A stretch of 64,000 nt of DNA from positions 1 through 64,000 of the forward strand of contig NZ_JAGGLU010000004.1 of NCBI RefSeq assembly GCF_017874575.1. Direction: 5' to 3'. Every line of letters starts with the position of its first letter. Position 1 is the stretch's first letter. Below, in pieces: positions 37,791 through 45,530 of the stretch. The notes beneath the pieces are model-generated. The model saw only the letters and a program-made list of their open reading frames with translations. It made no database searches and had not been told where the DNA came from. Both the position numbers and the translations under genes were made by a program. The DNA comes from Lactobacillus colini (lineage in GTDB: Bacteria; Bacillota; Bacilli; Lactobacillales; Lactobacillaceae).

Positions 37791-38858
37791 TTACTTTAAC
37801 TGAGTTAATTTATAACCAGAGTCTTTAAATAATTTAAACTTATTTTTTAATCCACTAGTAACGTACACCTTTTTATTTTTTGTAATAAAAATAGCATCGG
37901 TATTTTTCTTTTTTTCAATATAATTGAATCCCTTGACTAATCCCTTGTCATAAGTTGCAGTTGATAAGGCGTCTCCATCAACCGAATTAGTCGTTACAAT
38001 TGTTACACCCATAATATTATTTTGGTAAGGGTAACCAGTTTTAGGATTCATTAAATGACTATAAATAGTATTGCCAACTTTTAAATAGCGCTCATAGATT
38101 CCTGATGTCACTACTGTTTTATTCATTTCAGGAATTGATCCGATTGCAGTACCTCTACTTTTCTTAGGATCTTGAATACCTACTGTCCAATTACTATGAT
38201 TTGTCGGCGAAGGTCCTAGCACATAAACATTACCACCTAAATCAATAATAGCACTAGTGACACCATCTTTGACTAAGGTCTTTTTTACCTGATCAGTTAT
38301 ATAACCTTTAGCAATTCCACCTAAATCTAACTTCATACCCTTCTTTGATAAGTATACTGTTCGATTTTTATCATTAAAATGCACATCATGATAATTTACT
38401 AGCTTAAGTTGCTTATCTATCTGACTTGCTGTTGGCTTATGTGCATCTGGAAACCCAATTCGCCATAAGCTGGTAATTGGACCAATAGCCATATCAAAAG
38501 AGCCATCAGAGTTTTCACTATAATCATAAGCTATCTTACATAAATTATAGACATCTTTTGAAACTTTTACCGGCTTTTTACCAGCATATTCATTAATCTT
38601 ATCTACTTCACTACCTTTTTGATTAACAGTAATTTTATCTGCCAGTTGTTTAATACGGTCAAATCCGTCTTCCAAGGCTAGAGTCTTTTTTTTATTATAA
38701 ATTTTAATTGTACAAACTGTTCCCATTAAAAATTGCGTATCTTGAGTTGGTTGAGTTGTTAATTTAGTTTCTTGCTTTGCAGGTCTGGAGCTTTGCGTAC
38801 TGCATCCCCCAAGAATAAACATACATATTGCTAATAATGATGTTACTATTTTTTTCAT
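37791..38858 (-). CDS. fmnB: ApbE-type FAD:protein FMN transferase lipoprotein (FmnB)
   Basis: Attaches FMN from FAD covalently to a Ser/Thr of extracytoplasmic proteins; in this locus the substrate is the adjacent PplA. The 355 residues start MKKIVTSLLAICMFILGGCS, a lipoprotein signal with lipobox LGGC. ApbE motifs follow: FLMGTVCTIKIY near 42, SDGSFDMAIGPI near 112, KLDLGGIAKGY near 170, and a C-terminal TVVTSGIYERYL and VDGDALSTATYD. Start at the ATG at 38858 with GGAGA upstream; the longer frame lacks one. It lies downstream of pplA, separated by a terminator hairpin that probably lowers its expression relative to PplA. Confidence 0.93.
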   Translation of the reverse strand: MKKIVTSLLAICMFILGGCSTQSSRPAKQETKLTTQPTQDTQFLMGTVCTIKIYNKKKTLALEDGFDRIKQLADKITVNQKGSEVDKINEYAGKKPVKVSKDVYNLCKIAYDYSENSDGSFDMAIGPITSLWRIGFPDAHKPTASQIDKQLKLVNYHDVHFNDKNRTVYLSKKGMKLDLGGIAKGYITDQVKKTLVKDGVTSAIIDLGGNVYVLGPSPTNHSNWTVGIQDPKKSRGTAIGSIPEMNKTVVTSGIYERYLKVGNTIYSHLMNPKTGYPYQNNIMGVTIVTTNSVDGDALSTATYDKGLVKGFNYIEKKKNTDAIFITKNKKVYVTSGLKNKFKLFKDSGYKLTQLK

Positions 38859-38867
38859 GTTTCTCCA

Positions 38868-38901
38868 TAAAAAGAGGAGATAGCTTAACACTATCCCCTC
38901 T
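38868..38901 (-). terminator. Terminator-like hairpin between pplA and fmnB
   Basis: An 11-bp stem (AGAGGGGATAG/CTATCTCCTCT, one G-U) with a 7-nt loop and TTTTT on the minus strand. fmnB has no obvious promoter after it, so it probably sets the ratio of the two proteins. Confidence 0.8.
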
Positions 38902-38916
38902 ATCAGTTAACTTAAA

Positions 38917-39837
38917 CTATTCCTTATAAATAATATTATCAACTTTTATAGTCTTAGTGTTGCCTTTCTGTGCTGCATTAAGTAATTGAGAAACGTATGC
39001 TATAAAGTCATTCGATGACTCAGTAGCACCAGACACTACCTGAACTTTTTCCATATTTCCATTGTTATCTAAAAATTCCTTTTTCAGTTTTGCAATGTAC
39101 TCTTTAGGACCGACTTTTGAATACTTCTTCATTTGCTTCTCATATGAAGTATTCTTAGTCTTAGATACGCCCTTCTTGTTCAATTGATCATAGGTAAGAT
39201 CCGCGACTTTACCATTTTTAATTACTAAAGTATAAACTTGATGATATCCATGATCATAGTTTAGTGTTTCAAGTTTATAGGTTCCATCCTTATATTTAGC
39301 ACCGTTATTAATGTGGATAGTTGCAGTATCACCCTTTTGTGCTGCTTGAACCAACTGATTAGCATAATTTCTCATGCTATCACTTGAATGGGTAGCTCCG
39401 GATACGGTTTGAATGCCACTAACGTTAGCACCGTTTTCTTTAAATTCTTTACTTAAAATGTCAATATATTCTTTAGGACCGACTTTTGAATACTTCTTCA
39501 TTTGCTTTTCATATGAAGCATCTTTAGTCTTGGATTTTCCATCCTTGTTAACTTGGTCATAACTAGCATCAACAACTTTTCCATCTTTGACAGTCATCGA
39601 CATCGTTACTTTATAACCATGACTATAATTATCTTCAACAAGCTTATAGGTGCCATCCTTTAATTTTGCACCAGCAACTTGTTTACCCACTTTTTGCTTC
39701 TTAACTTGAGTAGTCTTACTAGTTGATGAACTCGACTTGCTTGAACTCGAATTACTTGCTGTTGTTGAGCATGCAGTAAGCATTAAAGCTGACAAAGCTG
39801 CCATAGAAACTCCATAGATAATCTTTTTAACCTTCAT
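38917..39837 (-). CDS. pplA: PplA-like extracellular lipoprotein with two FMN-binding domains
   Basis: Terminal electron carrier of flavin-based extracellular electron transfer in Listeria. The 306 residues start MKVKKIIYGVSMAALSALML with lipobox LTAC, then a Ser/Lys-rich linker (about 25-50) and two repeated FMN-binding domains (about 52-180 and 185-305). Each ends in the flavinylation motif SGATxSS, with Thr about 147 and 269 as attachment sites. Both repeats contain KYSKVGPKEYI. The 49-nt DNA coding part of each repeat is 98% identical. Start at the ATG at 39837 with AGGGG upstream. It is divergent from ndh2 and precedes fmnB, which should flavinylate it. Confidence 0.92.
   Translation of the reverse strand: MKVKKIIYGVSMAALSALMLTACSTTASNSSSSKSSSSTSKTTQVKKQKVGKQVAGAKLKDGTYKLVEDNYSHGYKVTMSMTVKDGKVVDASYDQVNKDGKSKTKDASYEKQMKKYSKVGPKEYIDILSKEFKENGANVSGIQTVSGATHSSDSMRNYANQLVQAAQKGDTATIHINNGAKYKDGTYKLETLNYDHGYHQVYTLVIKNGKVADLTYDQLNKKGVSKTKNTSYEKQMKKYSKVGPKEYIAKLKKEFLDNNGNMEKVQVVSGATESSNDFIAYVSQLLNAAQKGNTKTIKVDNIIYKE
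39101..39149 (-). repeat. Internal direct repeat of pplA, copy 2
   Basis: 49 nt matching 39470-39518 at 48 of 49 positions. It encodes the stretch containing SYEKQMKKYSKVGPKEYI in the second FMN-binding domain. Confidence 0.9.
39470..39518 (-). repeat. Internal direct repeat of pplA, copy 1
   Basis: 49 nt matching 39101-39149 with a single C/T difference. It encodes the same stretch in the first FMN-binding domain, although the rest of the two domains has diverged clearly. Confidence 0.9.
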
Positions 39838-39856
39838 GATTGAACCCCTATCTATC

Positions 39857-39862
39857 AATATA
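39857..39862 (-). promoter_or_regulatory. pplA: Candidate -10 of pplA
   Basis: TATATT on the minus strand, about 20 nt before the pplA ATG, with no good -35. The GTG-N8-CAC site lies 27.5 bp from its upstream edge to the site centre, the geometry of an activator-dependent promoter. A second possible -10 (extended TGATAAAAT, 39895-39887) lies inside the palindrome. Confidence 0.4.
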
Positions 39863-39881
39863 CTCATATAAATGCTATCTA

Positions 39882-39897
39882 TGTGTATTTTATCACA
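39882..39897. promoter_or_regulatory. CRP/FNR- or Rex-like palindrome upstream of pplA
   Basis: TGTGTATTTTATCACA, i.e. GTG-N8-CAC; it differs by one base from the TGTGA-N6-TCACA pattern shared by CRP/FNR-family and Rex sites. The half-site TATCACAA recurs at 39976-39983. Confidence 0.5.
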
Positions 39898-40010
39898 AAT
39901 CATCTATAAGTTTTAGCTTTTAGATGATTAAAATATTGACCCTTTTTAGATATTTTACAGCGCTTACTTATATATTATCACAACTTTAGTCTTATATAAA
40001 ACTTTATTTA

Positions 40011-40025
40011 TGTGAATAAAAGCAC
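40011..40025. promoter_or_regulatory. CRP/FNR-like palindrome upstream of ndh2
   Basis: TGTGAATAAAAGCAC, again GTG-N8-CAC, centred at 40018.5. It is about 30.5 bp from its centre to the upstream edge of the ndh2 TATAAT, close to the class II activator position (-41.5). Confidence 0.5.
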
Positions 40026-40048
40026 TTTATTAGTAGAGTATTTATTTG

Positions 40049-40054
40049 TATAAT
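40049..40054 (+). promoter_or_regulatory. ndh2: -10 of ndh2
   Basis: Perfect TATAAT about 48 nt before the ATG, with only a weak TTTATT at -35 (40026-40031), consistent with activator dependence. Confidence 0.5.
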
Positions 40055-40101
40055 AATTTTATAAACATATAATCTGATTTAATTTAGGAAGGTAGACAAT
40101 T

Positions 40102-42000
40102 ATGACCTCAACCAATATCGTGGTTATAGGTGGCGGATTTGGCGGTTTATATACCACTAAGCACTTAGCAAAAAAGCTTAAAAAAAATAAAAATGTAAAA
40201 ATTACCCTAATTGATAAAAATCCATATATGACGATGATGACTTCTCTGCATGAAGTTGCGGCAAATCGTGTCGATTCTAATTCACTTAAATACGACTTAC
40301 AGAGATTATTCTCTCGAAGAAAAAACGTTGACGTCGTTACAGATAATATTATTAAAATTGATCAAAATTCTAAAAAAATAATTGGTAAATATGGTGAATA
40401 TTCATATGATTACGCTGTTTTGGCAATTGGATCACAACCTAATGATTTTGGTACACCAGGTGTTAAAGAACATGGTTTCACATTAGGCAGTTTAGATGAT
40501 GCTGAAAGACTTAGAGATCATATTGATTTAATGGTTCATTTAGGTTCAAAAGAACGTAACCCAGAAAAAAGAAAGCAATTCTTAAATTTCGTCATTGTAG
40601 GTACAGGCTTTACTGGAACTGAAATGGCTGGGGAATTAAACTCATGGAAGCCGGAACTGGCAAAGAGATATAATCTAAACCCAGACGAAATCAAAATTAC
40701 CATGATGGAAATGGCACCTACTGTCATGAACATGCTCGATCGTTCAGATGCAAACAAAGCAGAGAAATACTTAACTAAGCATGGTGTTCAAATTAAAGTT
40801 AATACTGGTGTAGTAGGTGTACATGAAGATCATATTGATCTAAAGAGTGGCGACACCTTCCCTACTAGAACTTTGATTTGGACAGCTGGAGTTAAGGCTG
40901 TTGAATCTGCTAAGGATTTCGGCTTTGAAACTGCTAGAGCAGGTAGAATAGTTGTTAACCAATACTCACAAATTCCTAACGACCCATCTATTTACGTTAT
41001 TGGTGATGTGGCAATGTACGATGCTAACGGTAGTGGTCGTGGTGAGCCACAAGTTGTCCAAGGCGCAGAATCTGCTGGTAAGTGTGCCTATAAAAATATT
41101 CTTGCACAAATTAATAATAGCAAACCAACGAAGTTTAAGGGTACTTATTCTGGCTTTATGGTTTCACTTGGTCCAAGCTGGGGTGTAGCATCATTAATTA
41201 ATACTTTCCATTTAAGTGGATTTTTTGCAATCTTAATGAAAGACTTAGTCGATATGATTTACTTTATTGAAATTTATTCAGGCTACTACCTCTTTCATTA
41301 TATTATGGACGAATGGTTTAGAATTAAGCGTCCTACACTTTGGCGTGGTAATCTCAATCGCTACGGCAATGTCTTGTGGACAGTTCCTCTAAGAATTTTC
41401 TTAGGAATGATGTGGTTAATTGACTGTTGGTATAAAGTTCAAGGTCCTGGATCATGGTTCACAAATAAATTGCAATTAAACTTCCCTTGGCTTGTTCAAG
41501 CTGCCACCAGTGGAGCTAGTTCTAAGGCAGCAGTCACTACTGCGGCAAGTGATAAGGCAGCTGCTGCTACTGCAAATGCCGTTCAATTTTCACTTAACTA
41601 TGACTATGGCCATTCACCCATGCCGGTATTCGATCAAATGCCCCATTGGGTTCAAGCTATGACTAAAATAGTTATCCCTAATAGAGCCGCTGCCCTTAAT
41701 GCCCAAAAGATAATGACCGTTACTGAAATTTTACTAGGAATTCTATTAGTAATTGGCCTATGTACATTTTTAGCTGGTGGTATGAGTGCAGTATTTATTG
41801 CAATATTCTGTTTATCGGGGATGAATTACTGGGTTAATGTTTGGATGTTCTTTGCTGCCATTGCTGTAATGAATGGATCTGGTAGGTCATTTGGTCTTGA
41901 CATGTGGTTTGTTCCTTGGCTTGAAAAGAAGCTGGGTAAAGCACGATATGGCATCTTGCGTCCAATATATCATGTCGACAAAAATGGCATAAAGAACTAA
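40102..42000 (+). CDS. ndh2: Type II NADH dehydrogenase with C-terminal membrane domain (Ndh2)
   Basis: Transfers electrons from NADH to the quinone pool; in the FLEET pathway Ndh2 feeds a dedicated demethylmenaquinone. The 632 residues begin with the FAD fold IVVIGGGFGGLYT (6-18), a second Rossmann fold for NADH (FVIVGTGFTGTEMAGEL, about 158-174) and YVIGDVA near 298. Ordinary Ndh2 ends near residue 400; here about 230 further residues form a membrane domain with several helices (FLGMMWLIDCWY near 433, ILLGILLVIGLCTFLAGG near 548) and an Ala-rich loop near 470-495. The same extension marks the Listeria EET enzyme. Start ATG with AGGAAGG upstream; a terminator follows. Confidence 0.94.
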   Translation: MTSTNIVVIGGGFGGLYTTKHLAKKLKKNKNVKITLIDKNPYMTMMTSLHEVAANRVDSNSLKYDLQRLFSRRKNVDVVTDNIIKIDQNSKKIIGKYGEYSYDYAVLAIGSQPNDFGTPGVKEHGFTLGSLDDAERLRDHIDLMVHLGSKERNPEKRKQFLNFVIVGTGFTGTEMAGELNSWKPELAKRYNLNPDEIKITMMEMAPTVMNMLDRSDANKAEKYLTKHGVQIKVNTGVVGVHEDHIDLKSGDTFPTRTLIWTAGVKAVESAKDFGFETARAGRIVVNQYSQIPNDPSIYVIGDVAMYDANGSGRGEPQVVQGAESAGKCAYKNILAQINNSKPTKFKGTYSGFMVSLGPSWGVASLINTFHLSGFFAILMKDLVDMIYFIEIYSGYYLFHYIMDEWFRIKRPTLWRGNLNRYGNVLWTVPLRIFLGMMWLIDCWYKVQGPGSWFTNKLQLNFPWLVQAATSGASSKAAVTTAASDKAAAATANAVQFSLNYDYGHSPMPVFDQMPHWVQAMTKIVIPNRAAALNAQKIMTVTEILLGILLVIGLCTFLAGGMSAVFIAIFCLSGMNYWVNVWMFFAAIAVMNGSGRSFGLDMWFVPWLEKKLGKARYGILRPIYHVDKNGIKN

Positions 42001-42017
42001 AATATAGATTGATAATT

Positions 42018-42055
42018 AAGGTCCTATAGTAATATGGCTATAAGACCTTTTTAAT
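42018..42055 (+). terminator. Terminator-like hairpin after ndh2
   Basis: A 12-bp stem (AAGGTCCTATAG/CTATAAGACCTT, one mismatch), 8-nt loop, then five T, 17 nt after the ndh2 stop. eetA starts 20 nt later, so read-through is likely. Confidence 0.8.
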
Positions 42056-42074
42056 TGATTAGAGTAAATACAGC

Positions 42075-42482
42075 ATGAAACAAAAAATAAAAATTGGTGA
42101 TATCTTAGTTGCTGCACTTTTGCTAATTCTTAGTTTCATACCATTCTACTTTTTAAAAAATCATAATAAGACAAATAATTCCCAAATTATTGCAGTAATT
42201 AAGGTTAATAATCATCAAATTAAAGAAATTCCACTAAATCAGGACACAACTTGGACCTATAGCAAAAACGGTCATTCTAATACTTTACAAGTTAAAAATA
42301 ATAAAATTAGAATGCTTGAGGCTAATTGTAAAGACCAAGTTTGTGTTAGAGAAGGATGGAAAAAAGCTGCTGGACAGACTATTGTCTGCTTACCTCATAA
42401 ATTTCTTGTTGAAATTAAGCAAACTAATCCAACTCATAAAAATAAAAAGATGAATTTCGATCATACTTTGGTAAATCCATAA
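42075..42482 (+). CDS. eetA: NusG domain II-containing membrane-anchored protein (EetA)
   Basis: The 135-residue protein has one N-terminal membrane helix (about 10-27) and an extracytoplasmic NusG-II-like domain. Its conserved cysteine pattern is CKDQVCVREGW with IVCLPHKF (about 77-110). EetA is needed for extracellular electron transfer in Listeria, where it is proposed to link the membrane quinone to extracellular FMN proteins; the mechanism is not settled. The start is ATG without a strong ribosome binding site (AAATACAGC). Its stop overlaps the eetB start (TAATG). Confidence 0.9.
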   Translation: MKQKIKIGDILVAALLLILSFIPFYFLKNHNKTNNSQIIAVIKVNNHQIKEIPLNQDTTWTYSKNGHSNTLQVKNNKIRMLEANCKDQVCVREGWKKAAGQTIVCLPHKFLVEIKQTNPTHKNKKMNFDHTLVNP

Positions 42483-43027
42483 TGACAAATAAACAAGATT
42501 TAAGACAAACTGTTTTTCTAGGAATTTTATGTGCTCAAGGAATCATTTTAGGAATTGTCGAGCAAAGTTTCCCACCAATTTTTGCTTTTGCTCCAGGAGC
42601 AAAAATCGGGTTAACTAATATTGTTACAATGATCGCACTATTAACTTTACCGTTTAATGACTGCATCATTCTAACTTTCTTGCGTGTAACTTTATCTGCA
42701 CTTATTTCTGGAACATTATCAACTTTTATTTATGCTTTTTTAGGGGCTTTTCTTAGTTTATTTGCAATGAAACTATTCATGATATTCTATCCACGATTCA
42801 TGAGTATTATTGGCATTTCAATTGTAGGCGGGATTATTCATAACCTGGGGCAATTGATAATTGCAAGTATAGTTGCACAAAGCTGGTATATCATGCTTTA
42901 TCTTCCGGTTTTGGCTGTAATGGGTATCATCTCTGGATTTATGGTTGGAGCCGCTAGCTATTATTTTCTGCCCTATCTCAATACTTTTTCCTTCGTCAAG
43001 AACAAACTATTTACTTCTGAAAGGTAA
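42482..43027 (+). CDS. eetB: Gx-transporter/HepT component I-like membrane protein (EetB)
   Basis: A 181-residue integral membrane protein with about five helices of the Pfam family once labelled heptaprenyl diphosphate synthase component I. Features are GIVEQSFPPIFAFAPGAKIGLTNI (read in two halves around residue 35) and GIIHNLGQLIIASIVAQ near 120. EetB works with EetA in Listeria EET. The ATG overlaps the eetA stop codon, so the two are coupled, and dmkB follows after 5 nt. Confidence 0.9.
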   Translation: MTNKQDLRQTVFLGILCAQGIILGIVEQSFPPIFAFAPGAKIGLTNIVTMIALLTLPFNDCIILTFLRVTLSALISGTLSTFIYAFLGAFLSLFAMKLFMIFYPRFMSIIGISIVGGIIHNLGQLIIASIVAQSWYIMLYLPVLAVMGIISGFMVGAASYYFLPYLNTFSFVKNKLFTSER

Positions 43028-43032
43028 TTCTC

Positions 43033-44022
43033 ATGTCCAACGAACTAAGATTTTGGCAAGACATGCCTGAAATAGAACAAGAACTAAAACAGATTAATCC
43101 AATTATTATGAATAATATTAAACCTACAAAGGGTAAACTAGGAGAAGCTTTACAATACACTTTTTCAACTACCGGAAAACAATTACGCCCTGCTTTAGCT
43201 CTTGAATTTGGTCAACTAGAAAAGTCACAACTAAATAAAAAGTTATTAAATATCGCAGCATCAATTGAGGTACTTCATAATGCTACACTGATCCATGACG
43301 ATATTATTGATGAATCACCTCGTCGACATGGAAAAACTTCAATTCAAAAAAAATACGGAAAGCAAATTGCTGTCTATGCAGGAGACTATTTATTTGCTTT
43401 ATCACTACAATTATTAAGCGGAAATACTTCTAAAATTACCAATTTAAGAATGAACAGCAATGCAATGCGAAATATTCTTGCTGGTGAAACTGCACAGTTT
43501 GGAAATGAATTCAACATTAAAATTACTGAGAGAGATTACCTTAATCAAATAAAAGGCAAAACTGCTATTTTGTTTGGCTACTCATGCTTTATCGGTGCTT
43601 TAGAAGGTGGATTGAGTAGAAAACAAGCTAAAATAGCTGAAAAAATCGGAGAAAACATCGGCATGGCTTTTCAATTAAAGGATGATGTCTTAGATTACAC
43701 ATCTAAAAGTGATATTTTAAACAAGCCAGTACTTGCTGATATTGTTAATGGAATCTATACAGGTCCTCTAATTTTTGCTCTAAAAAATGATGAGAATGAC
43801 AATTTATTAAACCTGGTCCAAAAAGGCAAAAAAATTAACAAAACAGATCTGTCGCAAATTAACCATCTTGTACAAAAATATGGTGGTATAAAGTCTACAG
43901 AAGCATTAGCAAATCAATATACTAATAAAGCATTGCATTTACTTAAAAATGATTTTGATCAGTATCAACGTAGTAAAAATATCGAATGGATCATTAATAA
44001 ATTATTCATTCGTAACTATTAA
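43033..44022 (+). CDS. dmkB: trans-Polyprenyl diphosphate synthase (DmkB)
   Basis: Makes the prenyl side chain for the demethylmenaquinone of the EET pathway. The 329-residue protein has the first Asp-rich motif LIHDDIIDESPRRHG (about 86-100), GDYLFALSLQLL, and the second motif QLKDDVLDY (about 213-221). The chain length cannot be read. Translated directly after eetB with AAAGGTAATTCTC upstream. It is the last gene of the ndh2-eetA-eetB-dmkB run and ends in a strong terminator facing dmkA. Confidence 0.93.
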   Translation: MSNELRFWQDMPEIEQELKQINPIIMNNIKPTKGKLGEALQYTFSTTGKQLRPALALEFGQLEKSQLNKKLLNIAASIEVLHNATLIHDDIIDESPRRHGKTSIQKKYGKQIAVYAGDYLFALSLQLLSGNTSKITNLRMNSNAMRNILAGETAQFGNEFNIKITERDYLNQIKGKTAILFGYSCFIGALEGGLSRKQAKIAEKIGENIGMAFQLKDDVLDYTSKSDILNKPVLADIVNGIYTGPLIFALKNDENDNLLNLVQKGKKINKTDLSQINHLVQKYGGIKSTEALANQYTNKALHLLKNDFDQYQRSKNIEWIINKLFIRNY

Positions 44023-44030
44023 AAAGAAAG

Positions 44031-44083
44031 CCTTCAATTCAGTGTTATTTTATCTTAAAGACATTGAATTGAAGGTCTTTTTA
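44031..44083 (+). terminator. Terminator between dmkB and dmkA
   Basis: A 15-bp stem (44031-44045 with 44061-44075, one G-U) followed by CTTTTTATTTG on the plus strand. The minus side has a TTTCTTTTT stretch, so it may also end dmkA. Confidence 0.88.
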
Positions 44084-44089
44084 TTTGTT

Positions 44090-45043
44090 TTAGAAATGAA
44101 GTAATGCCCCAATAAACATTGTTAAAGCCTGAATACCAACTACTAACCTGTAATTAGCTAAAGAAGTTGGAAAAGTTGTTCCTTTTCCTGGATTAGCAAG
44201 GAAAGTTTCAACATTCTTGCGAACCTTTGGAAATGTAAGTAATGTTAATAAAGAAAATATCGGTGACATTTTTAAAATTACAGCTAAAATAATAGCTAAA
44301 TATGGAGAATAACCATAAAAGCGATATAAATTAGCAGCCTTTTTAGTTCCAAAAACAATTGGCAAAGTATAGCGATGATCTAACTTATCATTTTCTATAT
44401 CTGACATATTATTAGCTAGCATTACTCCAGAATTGAGCATCATCGACGGATAACACACTAATATTATTGCAATCAATGCTAATAAGGAACCATGTACATT
44501 AAAAGTAAAATCATTTCCAATATTAGTAAAATTCAGTGTAATTAATCGCTCATAATTATCGTTAACATATGCAAATAAAAATGGTACACCCATTCCTTGA
44601 GCAATCCCACAAAAGAACTCCCCAATTGGCATCTTATCAATCGGAAATGGACCTGCAGTGTAGCAGCACACAATTCCAAATAAGACCATCCCCGCAACTA
44701 ACAGAAACCAATTAGTTCTAAAACAGAGCCAAATACCAGCAATTACAGATATAGTTAGCAAAATTATAATTACTGCAACTGCACTTGTCATTGAGATCTT
44801 CTCTCTTGCCATTACATTCTGACTACGTGTTTTTTCTGTTTTGGCATTGCGATAATCCATGACGTTGTTAATTCCAGTAACCATATTATCCTGAATTAAT
44901 TCTGCAATAAAAAATACTATAGCATTAAGCCAATTCCAATTTCCTAAATAATAGAATATGAATGCCGCACTTAAAGCATAAGCATATAGCGATAAAATAG
45001 ATGTCTTTATATCTACAAATTTAAAATATTTTTTTATTGTCAT
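44090..45043 (-). CDS. dmkA: UbiA-family 1,4-dihydroxy-2-naphthoate prenyltransferase (DmkA/MenA)
   Basis: Joins the polyprenyl chain to 1,4-dihydroxy-2-naphthoate, giving demethylmenaquinone. The 317 residues have about eight or nine membrane helices, the first Asp motif NNVMDYRNAK (about 58-67) and the second motif MSDIENDKLDHRYT (about 212-225). No other men genes lie in the window, so the naphthoate precursor may be taken up. The start is ATG with TTAGGTGG upstream. It converges on dmkB; together they match dmkA-dmkB of the Listeria locus. Confidence 0.92.
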   Translation of the reverse strand: MTIKKYFKFVDIKTSILSLYAYALSAAFIFYYLGNWNWLNAIVFFIAELIQDNMVTGINNVMDYRNAKTEKTRSQNVMAREKISMTSAVAVIIILLTISVIAGIWLCFRTNWFLLVAGMVLFGIVCCYTAGPFPIDKMPIGEFFCGIAQGMGVPFLFAYVNDNYERLITLNFTNIGNDFTFNVHGSLLALIAIILVCYPSMMLNSGVMLANNMSDIENDKLDHRYTLPIVFGTKKAANLYRFYGYSPYLAIILAVILKMSPIFSLLTLLTFPKVRKNVETFLANPGKGTTFPTSLANYRLVVGIQALTMFIGALLHF

Positions 45044-45057
45044 TTTCCACCTAAAGT

Positions 45058-45085
45058 AAAAGACCCGATTAACTTTAATCAGGCC
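45058..45085 (-). terminator. Terminator-like hairpin between the small membrane gene and dmkA
   Basis: Stem GACCCGATTA/TAATCAGGCC (G-U pairs included) with a 3-nt loop and TTTT on the minus strand. It ends 15 nt before the dmkA ATG. Confidence 0.65.
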
Positions 45086-45099
45086 CTATAATAAACAAA

Positions 45100-45411
45100 T
45101 TATGCTTTGGCTCTTTTGGTAATTCCTCCCAAACCCTGGAAGATAACCAAAACAAGATAGAAATAAAGCATATATACTAAGTAAGCAATGTTAGTTTGTT
45201 TAGATGCAAACCAATACCATTGATTATCCTGTGAGCCATAAATCCAATAAAGTAAAGCTAATGCAATAACACCTAAGACATTTATAATTGCAAAAATCCA
45301 TAAGTTTCCATTTTCACGTTTAGCCAAATAAATTAATGACCAAACTAATGACCATACACCCCAAAGGCATGCAACTACTACAACACACCAGTAAAACACC
45401 GTTGCAAACAT
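45100..45411 (-). CDS. Uncharacterised four-helix membrane protein
   Basis: A 103-residue protein, almost entirely hydrophobic, with three or four membrane helices (about 3-28, 35-55, 72-95) and many Trp and Tyr residues. I do not recognise a family. I start at the ATG at 45411 (MFATVFYWCVVVV), which has GAAGG about 8 nt upstream, rather than the TTG six codons before. It is directly upstream of dmkA on the same strand with a terminator between, so a link to quinone or electron transfer is possible but unproven. Confidence 0.75.
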   Translation of the reverse strand: MFATVFYWCVVVVACLWGVWSLVWSLIYLAKRENGNLWIFAIINVLGVIALALLYWIYGSQDNQWYWFASKQTNIAYLVYMLYFYLVLVIFQGLGGITKRAKA

Positions 45412-45530
45412 CTCTATACCTTCTTTCAAATTCTATAGTTCTATTTTAGCATATTATGTAAGCGGTATTTAGCTTTATTATCAATAATTTCTTTAGGTTT
45501 TATAAGCATATCACAAAATAAATATATTAG

